Below are positions 63,272 through 64,000 of a stretch of DNA of 64,000 nt, piece by piece. The stretch is from Acetobacter malorum (GTDB lineage: Bacteria; Pseudomonadota; Alphaproteobacteria; Acetobacterales; Acetobacteraceae). Both the position numbers and the translations under genes were made by a program. The stretch lies in the NCBI RefSeq assembly GCF_002153605.1, contig NZ_JOPG01000005.1:62001-126000 (forward strand), given 5' to 3'. The notes beneath the pieces are model-generated. The model was not told the DNA's origin. It saw only the letters and a program-made list of their open reading frames with translations, and made no database searches. Each line of letters begins with the position of its first letter. The stretch's first letter is position 1.

Positions 63272-63973
63272 ATGGATACACGCACTGCCGGACCACTGCT
63301 GGAACTGAACAAGGCCGTTCCTTCCTTTGAGGATAGCGGCCTGCCACCCGTGCCCTTCAGCATGAAGCTGATGCCGGGGGACTGCATGGTGGTGGAATCC
63401 CGCTCCAGCACCCGGGCCACCATGTTTGCGGATATGTGCTGCGGGCTGGTGCCGCTGGATGCAGGGGCTGTGAAGTTCATGGGGCTGGACTGGGCTGACC
63501 TGCACGACCGGGAAATGAATGCCCTGCGTGGGCGCATAGGTCGTATTACCCGCAGGCCCAGCTGGCCAGAGTTCCTCAACACGCACCTTGCTATCACCCT
63601 CCAGCAACTGCACCATACTACTCGCCCAATGGATGAGGTGGTGGCGGAAGCTGCCCGGCTGGCGGAATGGTTTGGTCTGCCGGGCCTGCCGGTCTTACCG
63701 CCCAGCATGTTGTCCGATTCCGATTTGTTGCGGGCGGCCTGTGTGCGGGCGTTTATAGGGCATCCCCGCTTGCTGCTTCTGGAAGACCCGCTGGAAGCAA
63801 GCCCTGTGGAACTGCAAAATCCGTTTCTCAGTGCGATAACGGACGCGCGGGACAAGGGCGCTGGTGTCATCTGGATGGTGCGTAATAATGCCATCTGGCA
63901 GGGCTACCGACAGGGGATTACGAGTATGTGGCGCCTGGCTGATGACGGGCTTGTAGAAATACGGACGGCATAA
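63272..63973 (+). CDS. degenerate MlaF-like ABC ATPase
   Basis: A 233-residue protein in the place of MlaF. It aligns along the ABC nucleotide-binding fold (LELNKAVPSFEDSGLPPVPFSMKLMPGD, then CCGLVPLDAGAVKFMG) but all motifs are altered. The Walker A is ESRSSTRAT (42-50) with Arg48 instead of Lys and no glycines. The Q-loop Gln is Arg94, the signature is LSDSD (147-151), Walker B reads LLLLED (Glu171-Asp172, reversed order), and the H-loop His is Asn205. ATP hydrolysis is therefore doubtful. The stop overlaps the next ATG (TAATG). Confidence 0.75.
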   Translation: MDTRTAGPLLELNKAVPSFEDSGLPPVPFSMKLMPGDCMVVESRSSTRATMFADMCCGLVPLDAGAVKFMGLDWADLHDREMNALRGRIGRITRRPSWPEFLNTHLAITLQQLHHTTRPMDEVVAEAARLAEWFGLPGLPVLPPSMLSDSDLLRAACVRAFIGHPRLLLLEDPLEASPVELQNPFLSAITDARDKGAGVIWMVRNNAIWQGYRQGITSMWRLADDGLVEIRTA

Positions 63974-64000
63974 TGTTCCAGATCCGCTTAAGACAGAAAG
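63973..64000 (+). CDS. start of a further operon gene, possibly MCE/MlaD protein
   Basis: The ATG at 63973 overlaps the stop of the MlaF-like gene. Only nine codons (MFQIRLRQK) are in the window. In mla operons the MCE-domain substrate-binding subunit follows the permease and ATPase, so MlaD is the best guess, from position only. Confidence 0.4.

Noticed and set aside
62428-63894. A 488-codon minus-strand frame opposite mlaE
   Set aside because: Shadow of the mlaE and mlaF-like genes; no domain and no ribosome site.
1-64000. CRISPR arrays, insertion sequences, rRNA genes
   Set aside because: I saw no spaced direct repeats, transposase motifs or rRNA sequence anywhere in the window.

Overview
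The window is a stretch of chromosome from an acetic acid bacterium (Alphaproteobacteria, Acetobacteraceae, most likely Acetobacter). This is inferred from high-GC, tightly packed coding, from alphaproteobacterial gene orders (argH-lptM-lysA-DUF4175, aroE-coaE-dnaQ, purN-purM/hdaA...ppk-ppx, a timA gene near secB), and from a class I lysyl-tRNA synthetase, an AroK-AroB fusion and a large OmpA-like porin. I found no prophage, insertion sequence, CRISPR array or rRNA operon. One AT-rich HNH nuclease gene beside tRNA-Tyr is the only clear foreign-looking insert.

Layout. 1-6 kb (minus): alaS (cut by the left edge), a GtrA-like membrane protein, a highly expressed OmpA-family protein with a long leader, and aroKB. 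6-13.9 kb (plus, except the CinA-like gene): a Pro/Ala-rich membrane protein coupled to xerD, accA, a CinA-like protein, class I lysS followed by a C-terminally shortened MprF, and marC. 14-20.8 kb: rlmJ-tsaD, hemC-hemD, secB, a histidine phosphatase, timA and an orphan DNA methyltransferase. 20.9-28.5 kb is a haem and respiration block: a tri-haem peroxidase with a perfect FNR box, an Smr protein, a Tat-exported binding protein, hemF, cytochrome b and c1 (no Rieske gene), and mtnP. 28.5-33 kb: an SDR, the HNH nuclease, tRNA-Tyr, panB, and a divergent old-yellow-enzyme/ArsR pair around a perfect palindrome. 33-41 kb (minus): a serine protease, galE, a DUF4175 protein, lysA, a 47-residue LptM-like lipoprotein and argH. 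41-45 kb (plus): an acidic unknown protein, an N-formylglutamate amidohydrolase, aroE-coaE-dnaQ and an unknown lipoprotein. 45-53 kb (minus): a glycosyltransferase, a heparinase II/III protein with a long acidic insert, rpe, rsmB, purN-purM. 53-60 kb (plus): hdaA, an S46 peptidase, ppk and ppx.

The most unusual region is the last 4 kb (60.06-64 kb). An overlapping operon encodes a dCache-GAF receptor whose class III nucleotidyl-cyclase domain lacks every catalytic residue I could align. It is followed by an intact MlaE-type lipid permease and an MlaF-position ATPase whose Walker A, Q-loop, signature, Walker B and H-loop are all altered. A further gene, probably the MCE/MlaD subunit, begins in the last 28 bases. 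I read this as a possible ligand-sensing, pseudoenzyme-based variant of an Mla-type lipid transport system. That function is inference; the missing residues are seen directly.

Other points worth following: the lysS-mprF pair, the FNR-box peroxidase that resembles quinol peroxidases, the in-frame 78-base repeat shared by petB and petC, and palindromic or hairpin signals upstream of ompA, ppk and the OYE gene.
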